Shown: positions 5,437-6,675 of the stretch, piece by piece | How positions within the stretch are numbered: position 1 is the stretch's first letter | Layout: each line of letters begins with the position of its first letter | Origin: Candidatus Freyarchaeota archaeon | GTDB taxonomy: Archaea; Asgardarchaeota; Jordiarchaeia; Jordiarchaeales; Jordiarchaeaceae | DNA length: 6,675 nt | Direction of reading: 5' to 3' | NCBI GenBank assembly: GCA_030587365.1 | Contig: JAUQZE010000033.1 | Coordinates: 1-6,675 of the forward strand | Translations under genes and position numbers: made by a program | Notes under the pieces: generated by a model | Database searches by the model: none | What the model saw: the letters and a program-made list of their open reading frames with translations, nothing else | Told to the model about the DNA's origin: nothing

Positions 5437-5548
5437 CTTGCAAAAGAAGTTCCGCAACAACGCGGATTGAAAGCCGGGGTTAGCTTCCAGAGTACCCACA
5501 ATCATAAATTCCTTGCAAAAGCAGTTCCGCAGTAACGCGGATTAAAAG
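5437..5548 (+). CRISPR. CRISPR mini-array 2: two degenerate repeats, one spacer
   Basis: Two 37-nt copies of the array 1 repeat lie at 5437-5473 and 5512-5548 around one 38-nt spacer (5474-5511). The first copy differs from array 1 at two positions (10 C to G, 21 G to A), the second at four (10 C to G, 11 A to C, 22 C to T, 33 G to A). The shared change at position 10 shows common descent apart from array 1 and breaks the CTTG/CAAG stem. The CCGC/GCGG stem is intact in both, with changes only in its loop. The ATTGAAAG tag is intact in the first copy and ATTAAAAG in the second, as expected for a leader-distal end. Orientation is the same as array 1. It is probably a relic or a slow-evolving locus that may still give one crRNA. 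Confidence 0.92.
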
Positions 5549-5606
5549 CAGAAGACATGATTCCTGTTAAATTTTAGAGGCGATAGGTAGGTACTGTTTT
5601 TTATTC

Positions 5607-5630
5607 TAGAGGGAGTTTAGTAGAGGGAGT
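5607..5630. repeat. 10-bp tandem direct repeat
   Basis: TAGAGGGAGT occurs at 5607-5616 and 5621-5630, with start points 14 bp apart. It lies about 140-160 nt upstream of the nucleotidyltransferase gene and could be a regulator site. No other copy was noticed in the window. Confidence 0.35.
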
Positions 5631-5724
5631 GAATGTTTGTTCTCTAAATTAGGAAATGAAAACAGAATGAGTAATGGTTTAAAAGGTTAAAATATTATTT
5701 TATGGACAGTTCCACATGCATAAC

Positions 5725-5732
5725 TTTTTATT
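5725..5732 (+). promoter_or_regulatory. Possible TATA box for the MNT/HEPN operon
   Basis: TTTTTATT lies about 40 nt upstream of ATG 5769, placing the transcript start near 5753, next to the Shine-Dalgarno. An alternative TATA-like stretch, AATATTATTTTA at 5691-5702, would give a longer leader of about 45 nt. Confidence 0.35.
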
Positions 5733-5753
5733 TGTGGATTTCTCTCAGTTTTT

Positions 5754-5759
5754 GGAGGG
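5754..5759 (+). promoter_or_regulatory. Shine-Dalgarno of the MNT gene
   Basis: GGAGGG lies 9 nt before ATG 5769 and supports that start. Confidence 0.6.
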
Positions 5760-5768
5760 ATATCGAAG

Positions 5769-6248
5769 ATGGTAGCTGGTTTGAGCTTCGCAGAAATTAG
5801 GGAGGTGGCTGTTGGCTGTTTGGTTGAGGAGCTGGGTGAGAAGCTTATTGGACTGGCTCTTTTTGGAAGTGTAGCACGGGGAGAGGGAAGCGAGAGAAGC
5901 GATCTCGACTTCTTTGTGGTTACACGGGGAATGGAGGGAGGTCGTGAGCAAAGGAGGATAAGAGTTTACAATATTCTTGCTCCAGTCAACAAGAAGTTTA
6001 GAAGGGACATTTCGGTATTTACTCTGGAAGGAGACGAAATTCGAGATGTGACTCCTCTTCTCATAAACATCGCTCATGATGCAGTGATATTATTCGACCG
6101 TGAGAGGTACCTAGAAAAGCTTTTTGAGAGAATAAGGGAAGCAGTGAGGAAGGCGGGGCTTGTTCCCTACAGGACGAGAGACGGAAAAACCGGATGGAAG
6201 ACGGAGAGAAAACTGAAGTGGGGGGAAGTGATTGAGGTGAAACTTTGA
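5769..6248 (+). CDS. Minimal nucleotidyltransferase (MNT), HEPN partner/antitoxin type
   Basis: The 159-residue product is a pol-beta-like minimal nucleotidyltransferase. The signature GSVARGEGSERSDLDFFV at residues 33-50 gives the G33-S34 nucleotide loop and the first two metal-binding aspartates, D45 and D47. The third catalytic Asp is D80 in RRDISVF. All expected active-site residues are present. In MNT/HEPN systems such proteins act in the cytoplasm as antitoxins, some by adding AMP groups to the HEPN toxin. The C-terminal extension (about 115-159, ending KWGEVIEVKL) is common in archaeal members. The start ATG has a strong GGAGGG 9 nt upstream. The gene overlaps the downstream HEPN gene by 3-4 nt (TTGA), so the two are translationally coupled. 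The enzyme fold is sure; the antitoxin role is inferred from pairing with HEPN. Confidence 0.9.
   Translation: MVAGLSFAEIREVAVGCLVEELGEKLIGLALFGSVARGEGSERSDLDFFVVTRGMEGGREQRRIRVYNILAPVNKKFRRDISVFTLEGDEIRDVTPLLINIAHDAVILFDRERYLEKLFERIREAVRKAGLVPYRTRDGKTGWKTERKLKWGEVIEVKL
6234..6240 (+). promoter_or_regulatory. Shine-Dalgarno of the HEPN gene, inside the MNT gene
   Basis: GAGGTGA lies 4 nt before TTG 6245. The TTG overlaps the MNT stop codon TGA (6246-6248). This decides the unusual TTG start and shows coupled translation of the pair. Confidence 0.6.
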
Positions 6249-6675
6249 ACTCGGAGGAAGAAGCGAAATACAGGCTTTCCCTAGGCGAGGGATACTTGAA
6301 AAGGGCTGAGGAAGCCGCAAAACATAAGGACCACCTAGCGGTTATCTCAAACTCTCAACAAGCGGTAGAAAACTCGGCAAAAGCGGTTATCTCCTGCTTC
6401 AGAATTCCTAGCTGGAGCCACGACCCGAGCAGTGAACTCTCAGAGGTGATAGAGGATAAAAGAGATAAAATTGAGGAAAAAATCGGAGCTAACACATTCC
6501 GTGATATTAACACTCTAGCACTCTATTCTCATAACCTAGCACCAGAACATGGGAGAATGTCTTATGGAGACCCCATCCTGAGAATCCCCCGTGGGACTTA
6601 GCGGATTCCCAAAGAGCCAGCGAAGCCCTGAGCTATGCACAGCGCTCTGTGAGCATAGCCAGAGAGTTTGTTAAG
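6245..6675 (+). pseudogene. HEPN-domain protein, frameshifted, 3' end outside window
   Basis: The frame from TTG 6245 gives 118 residues to TAG at 6599-6601. It shows the archaeal HEPN pattern: helix YLKRAEEAAKHKDHLAVIS, then NSQQAVENSAKAVI (36-49), a HDPSSEL segment (59-65), and APEHGRMSYGDP at 99-110. The expected C-terminal helix is missing in this frame but appears in the next one from about 6590: PPWDLADSQRASEALSYAQ, then RSVSIAREFVK to the window edge. Adding one C to the five-C run at 6586-6590 restores the join as IPPWDLAD, which suits the family. So the gene carries a one-base deletion, a sequencing error or, less likely, programmed slippage. The canonical R-x4-6-H RNase motif is not seen. 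It forms a coupled pair with the MNT gene. If the break is real, the toxin lacks its last helix. Confidence 0.75.

Noticed and set aside
5253..5501. A minus-strand open frame with a hydrophobic end (PLFVGLTLGNLLPIFWLFFLLSVF)
   Set aside because: It starts inside a CRISPR spacer and reads through a repeat. The hydrophobic part follows from T-rich sequence on that strand. No start codon with a ribosome site lies after the repeat.
5745..6077. A 110-codon minus-strand open frame opposite the MNT gene
   Set aside because: It covers the conserved nucleotidyltransferase motif on the opposite strand and has no family features.

Overview
The window looks archaeal. Both CRISPR arrays have repeats ending in ATTGAAAG, the usual 8-nt tag of archaeal type I-A/III systems. 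Promoters read as TATA-like boxes about 25 nt from the start. Three genes encode CARF-type sensors, and the right edge carries an archaeal MNT/HEPN nucleotidyltransferase-toxin pair. Gene content suggests the TACK/Thermoproteota side, possibly Bathyarchaeia-like; this is a guess from protein style, not a proof.

Layout. (1) 3-230, + strand: the tail of a WYL-like protein, cut by the left edge. (2) 274-684: a CRISPR array of six identical 37-nt repeats and five AT-rich spacers, with a possible degenerate seventh repeat and a T8 tract behind it. (3) 868-4279, all on the minus strand: two tandem paralogues with an N-terminal winged helix and a C-terminal CARF-like domain. Upstream of them (their 5' side) lies a 521-residue protein that joins a longin/roadblock-like domain, a CARF domain of the Cas02710 (TIGR02710, Csm6-like) type and a HEPN-like region whose catalytic His is replaced by Asn. 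(4) 4280-5436: about 1.1 kb mostly without genes. It holds a possible 55-codon small ORF with its own TATA box and Shine-Dalgarno, a terminator-like hairpin and a 30-nt nested hairpin. (5) 5437-5548: a second mini-array, two degenerate copies of the same repeat around one spacer, in the same orientation. (6) 5769-6675: an MNT nucleotidyltransferase gene overlapping a HEPN gene that is broken by a one-base frameshift in a C run and continues past the right edge.

How it may fit together. CARF domains bind cyclic oligoadenylate made by Cas10 of type III CRISPR systems. Three CARF proteins beside arrays suggest a signalling and regulatory island of a type III system, but no cas10, effector backbone, cas6, cas1 or cas2 gene is visible here. 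The longest protein appears to have lost its RNase site, so it may work as a sensor, sink or ring nuclease. Its longin-like front end hints at coupling to a small GTPase. The two wHTH-CARF proteins are candidate ligand-responsive transcription factors with a domain order opposite to Csa3. This integrated reading is inference; the domain motifs and the broken or altered residues are seen directly.
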